Below, piece after piece: positions 20,900 through 32,705 of a DNA stretch of 64,000 nucleotides. The DNA lies in NCBI GenBank assembly GCA_030068145.1, contig JAPJBO010000116.1, positions 124,001-188,000 of the forward strand. The letters run 5' to 3'. A program made the translations under genes and the position numbers. This stretch comes from Diplonema papillatum. Lineage: Eukaryota; Euglenozoa; Diplonemea; Diplonemida; Diplonemidae. A model generated the notes under the pieces. That model was not told the DNA's origin, ran no database searches, and worked only from the letters and a program-made list of their open reading frames with translations. Every line of letters begins with the position of its first letter. Positions within the stretch are counted from its first letter, which is position 1.

Positions 20900-22911
20900 C
20901 GTTGAAGTATGGCCAAAGATAAAGTGGTGTCACCTGAGGGGGTAATCTCAGGGCCGCCCACGTGATAAGCCGTTAAGCATTGAGTTCTTTTAAGTACATG
21001 AACCACATGGATTAGCATGCACTGACCGTTAAGCAGTGTGAACTTGAAATGCAGGTACCACAGGGGTAAGCTTGCATTTGTCATAGGCCAGGGTTATTTG
21101 AATACGTCGTCCGAGGGCGATCTCAAAGCGGACGAGGACGGTGATAATAGGCTGGTGATATCCAGCTCCATTCTTCGTTTGTTGCGCTTTCGCGCCGGCT
21201 GTCCTGCCGAAGCAGTCGCTCGAGGGGGCGATCCTGACATGGATGAGGATGAAGTCGAGGTGGCAGGGCTGGTGATATCCAGCTCCAGTCTCGAAATGTT
21301 GCGCTTTCGCGCCGCGTGCTTTTTTCCGGGTTTTCCCGCCGGGTCATCTTGGCCGCCTTTGGGGACGCTTGACGCGTCCTCTTCATGCGCGGTGGTGTCG
21401 TCGGCTTCTGTCGGCCCTTCTTCCGCGGCGTTGTTGGCTTCGGCTTAGCGGGGGCTGGCTTCGGGGGCGCTGGCACGTGGTGGCCCTTTTTGCAGCAGGC
21501 TGACGGCCGCCGTTCCGTTAGCGTCGGTAAGCCGCGGCAGTCGTCACACGGACCGCGGGCGTGTTCGCGGCAGTCATGGTGGCCGGCCTTGCAGCACGCT
21601 GTTGGCGTGTTGCACTCCACGCATCTCGTCATGCGGTGCCGGTCGCAGACGGCCGGAGGTAAGCCGTCGTTGTCGGCGTGGTGGTGTCGGCAACATGCCT
21701 CCACCGTAGGGCCGTGGTGGTGTCCGAGTGCGCGACAGACTGCGCACTTCCCTTTGTGATGGGTAGCGCACTTGGGGGCATTCTTCGTCGCCTCCGGCAC
21801 TGCGTGTGGGAGGTGCAGGGGATCCGGGTTGGCCAGTGGCGCTCTGGGGATTACCCATCGCCGCGCTCTGTCCGTCCGCTCGGGCGGGTACGCCGGCGCT
21901 GTGCCGTAGCCGGTTTTCACCTGCTGCATGATGGTCGGCCCGGTTTCGGGCATGCGGTGGCGGGGCCGGGGCTGGAAGCCGGGTACGCTGCTCAGGCCTA
22001 TGAACGACAAGGCTGTCGTTTTCGACTTGAAGTCGCCAGGGAGGCACTTGCCGAGTTGTTGTTGCACGGCCAGCTTGTTGATTGCGCTCAACATGCAGCG
22101 CATCCCGTTGGCCTTCTCCCGATGCGTCTTGGCCGCCTTGCTAGGTGCCTTGATGTCGAGGCCCGAGAACAGCTCGAAGTCGATAGCTGCCTCTACCGCT
22201 GCCATGTCGCCATCCGATGACCATTCGAGGCCCGAGAGCCAGTCGATCGCTGCCAGGAATGTCCCTTCGTCCCAGTAGCGTAGCCACGCCCAGGCCGGGG
22301 CGATGCGCCGGAACGGGAACTCGCGTTTCGCCGTTGGCATCTGCGCGCAGCGCTCCCAGGGGGTCGCCGCCTTACGTTCTAGCCATCTAACGCTGATCCG
22401 GCGCGCCCGCTCCGCCAGGATCTCTGCCATCAGCGCTTGTACCGGCCCGGCAAATTCCCGTGTCGCCGGCGTCACGATTCCGTGCTCCCGCAGGCAGCTC
22501 GGCCAGAGCCTCCTGTCGACCTGTGCGATCCCCGCGTACTCGGGCTTCGTGCGTATGTTCTCGAAGGCCGTGCAATCCCAGTAGACGTGGTGCTCGTCTT
22601 CCAATGCTCCCGAGTCACACAACGTACAGGCGGGGCTTCCGCCTTGGCGAAATCTCGACGTGTATTCGGCGGTGTTCACGCCACCTGCGAGGGCAACCCT
22701 GATCAGCAGCGCGTTCTGGGGCGGACAGTGGCGCGTTGTCCATAGAGCGTTGGTGGACTCGATCGCGATGTTGGTGATGCCGGAGAAGCTTGGCCGTCGT
22801 GTTTCCAACCACTTCCACAGTCGGTTCCGCAGGTTGTCGCGGATGATGTGATTCGCCGTTAAGCAGCGGCTGCCGGCTTCTCCCGTGACACCTTTTATAT
22901 GTACGTTAGCG
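20900..22911 (-). mobile_element. Non-LTR retrotransposon (LINE) 3' fragment, 5'-truncated
   Basis: The minus-strand frame 22911-21123 is open without an in-frame start, as expected for a truncated element. Its N-terminal part carries CTLCDSGALEDEHHVYWDC, the CCHC-type motif found after the reverse transcriptase in many LINE proteins. The polymerase itself is missing. The middle is rich in W and basic residues. A Cys/His cluster follows (CAVCRALGHHHG, CCRHHHADN, CVECNT, CCKAGHHDC, CCKKGHH), then a K/P-rich tail in which a motif around WSWISPA occurs twice. The downstream stretch to about 20900 (GGTACCTGCATTTCAAGTTC in minus sense) recurs at 34340-34410, consistent with a shared 3' untranslated region. 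Confidence 0.7.
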
Positions 22912-23199
22912 AACTATGCCTGGACACCCTGTTGCGGTTGTTGACGTGCCAATCGCTCGTCAAAGCTGGGTATTCGGGCGAAAAAGCCATCGAACCATCG
23001 AATACCTGGTTCACTCCGAAATGTCCCTCAGGAGGAGGGTTGGCTACCCAAAACCCCCGTTGTAACAGCCTTGAAGCCATCGATGCGTCTGAAGTCAGGT
23101 GTGGCCATTTTCGGCTTGGTTCGCTCAGAGACGGGCACGTTTCCAGGGACGGAATTACCATGCAGGGTCAAAACCTTGTGTCTTTTTGGAAATGGCCAA
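22912..23199. other. Intergenic, no gene recognised
   Basis: Open on both strands but without family resemblance. GCAGGGTCAAAACCTTGTGTC at 23163-23183 recurs in inverse orientation at 24463-24483 and, with one change, at 55042. Confidence 0.35.
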
Positions 23200-23860
<661 letters not shown>

Positions 23861-23934
23861 GAAATGGCCAAAAAAAAAATCTGGAAAAAAATTGGGGTTT
23901 TTGAATTTTAAAATTTTGGAACAAACTCAGAACT

Positions 23935-24210
23935 CGGTACCAGGGAAAGCCTGCTACACGGGAGCCAAGCTTCACGTGTTCGGCGGTACTGCAGAGCCAC
24001 GGGCCTACGGGTCAAGTGGCTACCGATTTCCCAAACTAAAGCATCAAGGCTTGGCGCACCTTGGGGCTTGGCGCTCGCGCTGAACACAAGCTCGTCGAGA
24101 CGGTCAGCCACAGGGCAGAGCGGACGGGGTTGTGGCACTGTGCTGCCTCCGACTCAAGCTTTGCAAGCTGTGGTTGACCGTCACGTTCCTGGACCAGGAG
24201 CGGACTTTTC
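23935..24210 (+). repeat. Dispersed repeat C, copy 1
   Basis: Begins GGTACCAGGGAAAGCCTGCT and ends TTCCTGGACCAGGAGCGGAC. Near-identical copies lie at 35471-35735, a short one at 35889-35958, and a related 3' half at 62622-62790. None keeps a convincing gene. Confidence 0.85.
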
Positions 24211-24349
24211 TTTTTCTGGAACAAACTCTGCAGTAATTTTAGATGAAGTTTGTTTGTGCGTGCCGGTTGATCGTTTCCCACTTGTATTTACCCTGTGTGT
24301 ATTCAGGTAAGGAATTCTGATCAACCACCAAAACACGCTGCCTACGTCT

Positions 24350-24490
24350 TTTTAGCCTGCACAATACATTGAAGGGGCAACCCACAAGATTGTTAGTACT
24401 AAAAAAAAAATCCAAATTTTTTTTTGGGGTCCATCGGCCCCGCGGCAGCGTTTTAAAAAGACACAAGGTTTTGACCCTGCATGTTACAGA
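24350..24490. repeat. Mixed short dispersed repeats
   Basis: 24353-24405 matches 20083-20135. About 24437-24485 is the inverse of 55040-55080 (ATGCAGGGTC(A/T)AAACCTTGT ... CGCTGCCGCGG). Confidence 0.6.
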
Positions 24491-25500
24491 CTCACATCGC
24501 TGTCTCATCTGCCAGACACACTCGCGTGCGTAACCCCCTGAGCAGACGATCATGGCCAAACGAAGCCTCCCAGACGGAACCTGCCGGGCGCTGCGCAACC
24601 TGGTGAAGTGGGTTGAAAGTTGGAAGGTTCTTGCCGTCGGACGCGTCTTGGGCTCCTCGCGACGAAGCAGAACGGTCGGGAGCGAGGAGAGCAGTGTCAC
24701 AATCGATGCTACTGGGCGCGAATCCTGCTTTGCTGTCCCCGACTGCTCTGGCCGGTGTGCAACACGCAGTCAAACTTCCCGTCGTCAAACTCTGCGCTGC
24801 GCGGTAGCTTGCAAACGGGCACTGTGCCCTAGTTGACTTCATCCTTGAGGATATCAGTCCGAGTAAGTGCCATTTTGTTTGCACGTGCCGGGGGAGGGTT
24901 AGCCTGCTAGTGGATGATAGTGAGTGAAAATGCTCGTTGGGCTAATCTTCTCCCAAACACGCTGTCAGCGTTCTCTTTCGTGTTTACAATGCATTGTTAC
25001 GACAAAAAAAGAGAGAGAGGGTCGGGGTTTCTTGCTGCTGAGAGCCGGAGGTTAGCCAGAACGATGGACAGAAACAGAAAAAGTCGTAGTAGTTCGAATT
25101 TTCTTTTCTCTTCTTCCTTATTTTTTTTCCTTTTACAGTTTTATCAAAATGCAACGTGTGCAGGTCGTCGTTCCCGGCGACTATTTTATCCTTGCGCTCC
25201 GTTTTCGGTGCTAGAAAGCTTGGCGCGCTGGTGTATACAGTCTCTGCGGTCATTCGCCGGACACTTTCCGATACACCGCTACATGTGTTTAGCATAAAAT
25301 GCGATACAAGAATGTACCACGTGACTCCTGCCAATCGGCTACTTTGCGGTCGATGAGTCAGAAACCTCCCCCATGCAATCAATGAGCCCCCGGGCCTGCG
25401 AATGCCAGCCAACGATTGCTGCCTCCATCGGGCGCTTCAACAAACGTCCGTAGGCGACACACTATAAGGGGGAATCGCTGACGCAGCGCCGCTGCCGGAC
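24491..25500. other. Intergenic, no gene recognised
   Basis: Short open frames exist on both strands near 24550-24880, but neither shows a known motif or codon pattern that stands out. Nothing else was recognised. Confidence 0.3.
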
Positions 25501-25512
25501 CGTGTCCGTTTT

Positions 25513-26110
25513 GTGCCAGCCTCTCGGGGCTTTGGTAAAGGGGGGGAGTCGAATACTAACAGCTACACGACACGCGTCTGGCTGTCAAAAAAGACTACCA
25601 CTATGTTGACCTTGCTGGTGTTCGGCACATCATGCCAGCCTCTCGGGGCTTTGGTAAAGGGGGTGTCGAATACTAACAGCTACACGACACGCGTCTGGCG
25701 GCGCGGACAACCTGGATCACTCACAAGCCATAGCACGAGCAATTATTTTTTGTTTGTGCGGTTTAACCTACCTGTGTTCTGGTTAAACCGCTGCCGGACC
25801 GTGTCCGTTTTGTGCCAGCCTCTCGGGGCTTTGGTAAAGGGGAGGAGTCAAATACTAACAGCTACACGACACGCGTCTGGCTGTCAAAAAAGACTACCAC
25901 TATGTTGACCTTGCTGGTGTTCGGCACATCATGCCAGCCTCTCGGGGCTTTGGTAAAGGGGGGGGGTCGAATACTAACAGCTACACGACACGCGTCTGGC
26001 GGCGTGGACAACCTGGACCGGGGACCAATCCACGGCCTTGAACTCACAAGCCATAGCACGAGCAATTATTTTTTGTTTGTGCGATTTAATCTCCGTGTGT
26101 TCTGGTTAAA
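25513..26110. repeat. Two 299-bp tandem units, each with an inner repeat
   Basis: GTGCCAGCCTCTCGGGGCTT or its near copy starts at 25513, 25634, 25812 and 25933. The 299-bp period is exact for both pairs. Each half contains CGAATACTAACAGCTACACG, and the two units share AGCACGAGCAATTATTTTTT. A related trace inside intron 3 (12225-12290) reads CGAATACCAACAGG and TGGCTGTCAAAAAA. Confidence 0.85.
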
Positions 26111-26379
26111 CCGCTGCCAACGTTCTTTTTAGCTGTAACAAATACTGTCTCCAGGGAAGCAGGAATTGGTTGTCGCAAAAAAGACTACCACTGCTGGTGT
26201 TCGGCACATCATGCCAGCTTCAGTATTCGACAAGCGAGTAATAACACAGGTGTTATTATTCGCCCCGGCCCTTTACTAGGAGGCGGCAGAGACTTCTTTG
26301 TTCAGTATGCTCGAGCGAATGCCAGTCCACGACAGCTGCCCCCATCAACGTCTGTTTTAACAAACGCCAGCAGGTGACA

Positions 26380-28790
26380 CCATTAGGTACCTGGGGAGGG
26401 CCACCCTCCGTGAGATCGACGCTAGCTTTCGGCAATCCTGCACGTCCGAGCAAGCTCGTCAATGGCAGCTTTGAGGCGAGCAACTACACGGAAACCTTCT
26501 CCACTTCGGCCTTCAATGTTCTCCATTGAATATTCGCTACTACAACCAAGATCTGCACTCATCCACCAGCCGTGGAGGCATTGTGGGCCGCGTGCCCTAT
26601 CCTTGACAATACACGCAGCCACGCGACGCACCACTTCGACAGGGTTCTTAATTTGAGTGTGTACGGACCAGACACGCTTCTTCTCCCGATGGGTTTGACT
26701 GTTACTGGAAAAGCCTCGGAACAGGCGGAAGGCTCACACCCCCGCGCAACACTATTCCGACGGACGCCAGCCAGTCGAATATTCGGCGACGACACGTGGT
26801 ATCTGAGGAAGGTCATGGCAGCTGCGAAGGCGGCAAGATGCACGCAGCCACGTGATGATTATCGTTGACGGGCGGTGACGCGTCTTTCTTCGCTGAGCGC
26901 GTTGAGTGCCGGACCATCGATATGAAGAGCGGAGTGAAGCGACCAGCACCGGACATGTGCCTCTTCTTCTCCCGGCGGTTCACCGTTACTGGAAAGTCTC
27001 GGAACAGGCGGAAAGCACACACCCTGCGCAACACTATTCCGACGAACGCCAGCCAGTCGAATCTTGCTCCTCAGTCGGCGACGACACGTGGTATCTGAGG
27101 AGGGTCATGGCAGCTGTGAAGGCGGCGGGGACGCACGCAGCCATGTGATGCACCAGTTTGTCGGGGATTTTCGTTACAGGCGGTGAAGCGTCCTTCTTCG
27201 CTGAGCGCGTTGCGTGCCAGTCCATCGATATGAAGCGCGGAGTGAAGCGACAAAAAATGGACGTGTGTCTCTTCTTCTCCCGGTTCGACTGTTTCTGAAA
27301 AAGCCTCGGAACAGGCGGAGGAAGGTAAACCCCTCAGCCGTACTGTTCCGACGAGTGCCCAGCCAGTCGAACACCTCAGTCGGGAGCTTTGACAACTTCG
27401 GCGATGCCTGGTATCTGAGGCAGCCGTGAAGGCGGCTAGATGACGTGATGCACAGTTCGTCTGGAGGTTTTGTTTCCTTCTATACTGAGCGTTGAGTGCC
27501 ACTTCCATCGATATGAAGCGCGGAGTGAAGCGACAAAAAACGAACGTGTGTCTCTTCTTTTCCCGGTTCGACTGTTTCTGAAAAAGCCTCGGAACAGGCG
27601 GAGGAAGGTAAACCCCTCAGCCGTACACTGTTCCGACGAGTGCCCAGCCAGTCGAACGTTGCGCCGCAGTCGGGAGCTTCGACAACTTCGGCGATGCCTG
27701 GTATCTGAGGCAGCCGTGAAGGCGGCTAGATGACGTGATGCACAGTTCGTCTGGAGGTGTTTTGTTTCCTTCTTTACTGAGCGTTGAGTGCCACTTCCAT
27801 CGCTATGAAGCGCGGAGTGAAGCGACAAAAAACGGACGCGTGTCTCTTCTTCTCCCGGTTCGACTGTTTCTGAAAAAGCCTCGGAACAGGCGGAGGAAGG
27901 TAAACCCCTCAGCCGTACTGTTCCGACGAGTGCCCAGCCAGTCGAACACCTCAGTCGGGAGCTTTGACAACTTCGGCGATGCCTGGTATCTGAGGCAGCC
28001 GTGAAGGCGGCTAGATGACGTGATGCACAGTTCGTCTGGAGGTTTTGTTTCCTTCTATACTGAGCGTTGAGTGCCACTTCCATCGATATGAAGCGCGGAG
28101 TGAAGCGACAAAAAACGAACGTGTGTCTCTTCTTTTCCCGGTTCGACTGTTTCTGAAAAAGCCTCGGAACAGGCGGAGGAAGGTAAACCCCTCAGCCGTA
28201 CACTGTTCCGACGAGTGCCCAGCCAGTCGAACGTTGCGCCGCAGTCGGGAGCTTCGACAACTTCGGCGATGCCTGGTATCTGAGGCAGCCGTGAAGGCGG
28301 CTAGATGACGTGATGCACAGTTCGTCTGGAGGTGTTTTGTTTTCTTCTTTATTGAGCGTTGGGTGCCACTTCCATCGATATGAAGCGCGGAGAGTGAAGC
28401 GCCAAGGACCGGACGTATTCCGACGAGTGCCCAGCCGGTCGAACGTTGCACCTCAGTCGGGAGCTTTGACAACTTCGGCGATGCCACCTGGTATCTGAGG
28501 CAGCCGTGAAGGCGGCAAGATGACGTGAGACAGTTCGTCGGGAGGTGACGCGTCATTCTTTACTGAGCGCGTTTGAGCGCCACCTCCGTCGATATGAAGC
28601 GCGGAGTGAAGCGACAAGGACTGGACGTGTGTCTCGTCTTCTCCCGGTTCGACTGTTTCTGGAAAAGCCTCGGAACAGGCGGAAGGTAAACCTCGCAGCC
28701 GAACACTGTTCCGACGAGTGCCCAGCCAGTCGAACGTTGCAGCTCAGTCGGGAGCTTTGACAACTTCGGCGATGCCGCCTGGTATCTGGG
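26380..28790. repeat. Tandem array of roughly 290-bp units beside the hydrolase gene
   Basis: About eight units. CTCGGAACAGGCGGA occurs at about 26715, 26997, 27304, 27593, 27883, 28166 and 28671; one unit (about 28290-28500) lacks it through deletion. The central units are nearly identical, the outer ones diverged. The right edge runs into the 3' end of the hydrolase gene (GAGGTCGACGCTGGCGGC). A copy of that edge lies at the left, 26390-26435 (TCCGTGAGATCGACGCTAGC), so the array separates two copies of the gene tail. Confidence 0.85.
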
Positions 28791-29838
28791 GAGGATCGCC
28801 CTCGGTGAGGTCGACGCTGGCGGCGGTGAAGGCGGCGATGGGGAAGACGATGTCGGGTTCAGTGGTCCAGTCCGCGTGTCCGGCCATCGACGACACGCGC
28901 AGCCACATGCGCCCGTGCTGTACGAGCTTGTCGGCGGTGACCTTGGTCACAGGGGGGGTCACGACGTTGTTGAGGATGTTAACCGAGTGCCGGTAGCTAA
29001 TGAGCAAGTCCAAGGCCCCATGCAGCAACAGGACCGGACACGTGCTCTTCGCCACTTCTCGGGCTGGAGACCAACCGGCACAAGGAGTCACGAGGCAGGC
29101 AGCGATCTTCGCGAGCGGGGACCACGTGTAAAACCGCACCACGTGCTCGATGATGTCCGTGAGCGCCTCGTACGGCGAGATCAACACCAGCCCCCCGCAG
29201 CTCCTCCTCGCGCTCAGCCACGCCGCGGGGCCCGTGCCAATGCTGTGCCCGACGATGACGATGCGGGAGGCGGAGCATTTCAAAACTGCCTGACAGTACT
29301 CGAAGGCAACCCGTGCTACTTGATTCACGCCGCTTTGGCTTGGGGATGACCACCGGTGGTGTTCGACGTAAGCGTCATACCCGGGGTATTCCGGAATGAG
29401 CACGGCTGACGTCGTGCAGTCTGCGATGCATTGACAGAGTGGGATGCAATCGGAGACGGTCATCGCGTTTCCGTGGAGCCAAATGAAGACGAATTCGGGC
29501 TTCGTGCCGGCCTTCGGGGAGAGGAGGAGGGCCGGGCGCTGCCCTGGCATCAGGATGAGCTGTGCGTGGGTGCCGGGGGCCAAGGGGTGCGCGGCTAGCG
29601 TCTGCTGGGCCTTCTTCGAGGTTCTGACCGGGAACAGGCACGTGCGCAGGAAGACGATGACGAGGGACACGACGCCCAGCGCGAAGGCCGCGCAGCCGAC
29701 GCCGATGAGGGAGCCGCTGCTGTAGGCTTCGCTCGTGATGCTCAGCGAGCCGAGTACGATGGTGACGGCACCGACCAAGATGCACACCAACGCGAGGTAG
29801 CAGCGCATTTCGCCGCAGGTGCCCTGATCCTCCGCCAT
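28744..29838 (-). CDS. ABHD17-like alpha/beta hydrolase, membrane-anchored
   Basis: 364 residues from ATG 29838; a TTG eight codons upstream is also in frame. Two hydrophobic segments near the N terminus (about 13-34 and 45-65) suggest a membrane hairpin with the catalytic domain cytosolic. The hydrolase fold shows an oxyanion-side FIWLHGNAMT, nucleophile S199 in GHSIGTGP, acid D277 in LLLHGALDLLIS and H321 in SSMAGHADW. This order and the HGNA and GHSIG motifs match the ABHD17/FAM108 group, some of which remove palmitate from proteins; that activity is inferred here. The last 25 residues or so lie in the edge of the neighbouring tandem array, so the natural C terminus may differ, for example by splicing near CCCCAG. 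No other enzyme of the same pathway lies nearby. Confidence 0.82.
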   Translation of the reverse strand: MAEDQGTCGEMRCYLALVCILVGAVTIVLGSLSITSEAYSSGSLIGVGCAAFALGVVSLVIVFLRTCLFPVRTSKKAQQTLAAHPLAPGTHAQLILMPGQRPALLLSPKAGTKPEFVFIWLHGNAMTVSDCIPLCQCIADCTTSAVLIPEYPGYDAYVEHHRWSSPSQSGVNQVARVAFEYCQAVLKCSASRIVIVGHSIGTGPAAWLSARRSCGGLVLISPYEALTDIIEHVVRFYTWSPLAKIAACLVTPCAGWSPAREVAKSTCPVLLLHGALDLLISYRHSVNILNNVVTPPVTKVTADKLVQHGRMWLRVSSMAGHADWTTEPDIVFPIAAFTAASVDLTEGDPPQIPGGIAEVVKAPD

Positions 29839-29929
29839 GTTGGCCCGTGCCAAACGGGGCAACAGGGGTGGGGGTGCACCTCCCTCCTTTTCTCTGGACT
29901 GTTTCTTGCTTTAACTAGGGACATAACAA

Positions 29930-30061
29930 TAGACGGCGGGGGGGAGATCTTAGTTTGATGTCTAGGCAGAGCACTGCCTCTCATGCATGGTTTTATGCTA
30001 GCATCAACTTCGAGGAAGATGTTGTCTTAGAAAAGGGATGCAAAATAGTAGTAGTAGTAGT
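29930..30061 (+). repeat. Dispersed repeat with GGCAGAGCACTGCCTC palindrome
   Basis: AGATCTTAGTTTGATGTCTA then GGCAGAGCACTGCCTCTCAT, a near-palindrome. Related copies occur at 30389-30445 and 32868-32965. The copy ends in GGGATGCAAAA next to the TAG run of the following element. Confidence 0.6.
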
Positions 30062-30290
30062 AGTATGTGTCATCCTAATCCAGGAGCAACTCAGGGAGAA
30101 GAACGGAGCAATCTTTACAAACAAACGAGTGACATAAGGTGGCCGCTTGAGCGCACACAGCAAGTGACGCGTCGGCAGTATTTGCACTTCAGGATGGGGC
30201 TGCCGTCATGAGCGTCGACGGCTAGCGAGTGTCGGCAGAGGGTGCAGTGGTCGGAGCAAGCTCGAACGCAGGTCGGTGCCGCACAATGCT
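30062..30290 (-). mobile_element. Second copy of the Cys-rich retroposon 3' end
   Basis: Matches 23660-23860 but has a short (CTA)n tail. The minus-strand frame holds CVRACSDHCTLC, CRHSLAVDAHDG and KCKYCRRVT before a deletion shifts it. The stop codon and the following GATGACACA are conserved with the first copy. Confidence 0.5.
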
Positions 30291-30459
30291 GCAAAAATAG
30301 AAAGAAAGGCAAAAAGGGGAGTGCAAAGTGGGGTGTGAAACCTGGAGGAAATAGCCCTCACACCGCGGTGTTGTGTTGTGCACCTCGGGGGGGAAGTCTT
30401 AGTTTAAATGGTTAGGCAGGACACTGCCTCCCATGCACGTTTGGTGCTGGCGTCGAGTT

Positions 30460-30514
30460 TTCTTCGAGGTTCTGACCGGGAACAGGCACGTCCGCAGGAA
30501 GACGACGACGAGGG
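30460..30514 (-). pseudogene. 55-bp copy of a hydrolase-gene segment
   Basis: Matches 29612-29666 of the ABHD17-like gene (minus-strand peptide FLRTCLFPVRTSKK) with two substitutions. It sits between the dispersed GGCAGAGCACTGCCTC repeat and an LSU rRNA fragment, so it is a displaced piece and not an exon. Confidence 0.75.
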
Positions 30515-30516
30515 AG

Positions 30517-30795
30517 GGTTGGATTGTCCAACCACTAACAGGGAACGTGAGCTGGGTGTAGACCGTCGTGAGACAGGTTGGTTTTACCCTACTGATGGAG
30601 AGAGAGCCCATCGGGCCAGTGCCGGGGTAGCACGAGAGGAACTCCCGTTTCTAGTCCCTGGTATCTACGGTTGTTCGATCGGACAGTGCCGTGGTGCTAC
30701 CACTGGATGGATTATGGCTGAACGCCTCTAAGCCAGAACCCAGTCCAGAGGAATGCGAGTTACTCAGGGCACATCGGATTTATCGGGCCACGACT
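30517..30795 (+). rRNA. Partial LSU rRNA, 3' domain VI fragment
   Basis: GGGAACGTGAGCTGGGTGTA, GACCGTCGTGAGACAGG, CCCTACTGATGGAGAGAG, AGCACGAGAGGAACTCCCG, TTGTTCGATCGGACAGTGCC and GATTATGGCTGAACGCCTCT occur in order. This is the most complete 3' LSU piece in the window. It joins a hydrolase-gene fragment at its left edge with no other LSU domain attached. Confidence 0.9.
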
Positions 30796-30927
30796 AATCC
30801 AGATCCCGTGTCTCCAGCCGAGCCCGAAGCGCGCGGCCGCTCCCGATGAGCGCGCCACTGCTCGCTCATCGATGCTCGCTACGCTACGGGGCAGCGGGTC
30901 GGGTGGTGAGGAGCACTTTCATCCTTC

Positions 30928-31240
30928 TAACGTTTGTTGTGAAATACTCGACGTAGCTGCTTCGACTCCGAATGGAAGGGGGGAAATATAGAGGTAAGGG
31001 GCAAATACAATACAAACACAATCTGATTTGTTCTTCGCTTACACCACCGTGTGTTGTTCTCTCACTCAGGATTTTTTGACCTGTTGTGTTTGTGTGATTT
31101 GTCGTGTAGGGGTAGACCCGCATGACCTCACGTCCGTTCAACACGTGGTTCGGTAGTTACAGCACTTGGGATCCCTTCGGTTGTTTGTCGGGCAGCATCG
31201 TCGAGCATTTCCTTTCAAGCTGGCGCTTATGTAAAAAAAA
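30928..31240 (+). repeat. Dispersed repeat B, fullest copy (empty transposon site)
   Basis: Runs from TGTGAAATACTCGACGTAGC to GGCGCTTATGTAAAAAAAA. It contains uninterrupted AGAGGTAAGGGGCAAATAC at about 30989-31007. This is the site that is split by a TA-flanked transposon in the 54.7/56.2-kb copy. Confidence 0.85.
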
Positions 31241-31261
31241 ATTAGTATGGCGCTTTCTTTT

Positions 31262-31365
31262 GTTTGTGCGCACTAGCGGAACTCACCTGCTTTGGTAAGT
31301 TTCATGTAGTACGCTGCCAACTACTAATTTTTAGTACCAACAATGCATTGTTAACACAAAAAGGC
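31262..31365 (+). repeat. Short dispersed repeat, also at 35315-35412
   Basis: TGTGCGCACTAGCGGAACTC, GCTTTGGTAAGTTTCATGTA, and ACCAACAATGCATTGTTA(A/G)C are shared between the two copies with few changes. Confidence 0.8.
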
Positions 31366-32197
31366 TGCTTCAATGAAACTCGCACCGGCCTCGCCTATTG
31401 AAGACCTCCGTTAAACTTAAGCGTGTGCATGAAAAAGCAACAGCGATGCTCCTTGCAACGGCGGGCGGTCAGGGCAGAGCCCACAGGATCGGTGTTCTAC
31501 AGACATTCCTTATGGAATATGCGCAAGCGGCTTGGGGACTCGGCTGGTAGTTGAGGTAAGTGCCCTCGAGTGTGGGCTTGGGTTCAACTTCGGCTTAAAC
31601 TTTGCATGCAGCAGTTGGCCGGTGCGGCCATACCCCGAGCTGAGCCATGGTTCTCTTCTTCTCTTTTTCAACACAAAGCAGAACGAAAGCGGCAGAAGCA
31701 TGTAATGTGGACTCTATGAGCTAGCGTGTGCTGGAGTAGCAAGAGGGCAAAAGAAGAGAACCTGTGCCGCGTCGCTTCGATCGTCCAACGACAGAAGACG
31801 TTCCAAAAGACATGCACGGTTGCCGCCGGTGTCGAACGCTTGCATGTGTGCACGATACAAGCTATTGCGCATGAAACGCTGCGCACGAAGACAAGACCGG
31901 TTGTGAGAACTATACACATATAATGTACACTGACTTGCCCAGCGTGGTTGGATAACCCTGGTTCGATGCAAAACGGTCTCGCCCTTACACGAGGAAAGAG
32001 CACCTTTTGTTCTTGTTCGTTCACACGGTATCGTGTGCACTTTTGCTCGGATCGACCAGGATAGGAATGAGTTGAGGAGGTGACCCGCGGCATCGTCAGC
32101 GAAGGGTAAGTGTCGGCGTCTTCGGACAACGTCCTTGCTCCCGCTGGCCTGACGTGGTTAAACGCTCGCAGGCTCATGTCAGACACAGCGATCTTCT
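31366..32197. other. Intergenic, no gene recognised
   Basis: A 172-codon minus-strand frame (32186-31668) exists, but it abuts the LSU rRNA core on the other strand and shows no protein motif. The part at 32060-32197 may be a diverged LSU rRNA D2/D3 region. Confidence 0.3.
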
Positions 32198-32232
32198 ACT
32201 ACCCGTCTTGAAACACGGACCAAGGAGTGAGA
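32198..32232 (+). rRNA. LSU rRNA D3-core fragment
   Basis: CTACCCGTCTTGAAACACGG followed by ACCAAGGAGT is the conserved eukaryotic LSU core before D3. Sequence to either side resembles LSU only weakly. The downstream piece (32278-32360, GTGCTTGGAATGG...CGCCGTGTTTC) recurs at 55997-56075. Confidence 0.7.
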
Positions 32233-32514
32233 GGCTTAGGAAGTAACGCTGCGATACGCATAGTACCCTACAGGAACGTGCTTGGAATGGACATGTGCGC
32301 AACGCCGCATCCCACCTGCGCCGTGTTTCAGTCGTTCGAGGCACGGACACATAAGGCGGACCGGCCTAGGGCAAGGGTGCTACCTCGGGGCCGGAATCTT
32401 ACCAGTCGTGGAAGCCAGCTCCACCCCGAATTCTCACCTGGTGTCGATTCGGGGTGGTCGTGCTCATACAGCCCTTCGCCTTTGCTCCTATTCCAGCGTT
32501 ACTTGTGGAATAGA

Positions 32515-32610
32515 AGGTCGGTATTTAAAGTCTCCGGTTGACCGTAGACATACCATCATCAGCGCGGAACCTGTACTGCTTGCAGACAGGACAGCAGTGT
32601 GAGTGGGCCT
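32515..32610 (+). repeat. Dispersed repeat CCATCAGCGCGGAA...GACAGGACAGC
   Basis: 32560-32605 matches 52571-52616 (ACCATCAGCGCGGAA, TGCAGACAGGACAGC). A short form of the end, GACAGGACAGCGGTGTGAG, lies at 32784. The upstream bases TATTTAAAGTCTCCGGTTGACC resemble the intron-end element. Confidence 0.6.
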
Positions 32611-32705
32611 TTGAAGCGTGGTGGCATGATGCCTCTCGCGCTGCTCCCCTTGAGGTTGCTGGTTCATGCCATGCACCGCCGCCCGGGTTAAGGGTTGCGG
32701 CATCC

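Noticed and set aside
24492-24884. Overlapping 94- and 130-codon frames as a gene
   Set aside because: Both strands are equally open, without motif, signal or support from neighbours.
31668-32186. 172-codon minus-strand frame as a protein
   Set aside because: It lies next to and probably overlaps an LSU rRNA-derived region on the other strand and shows no family motif.
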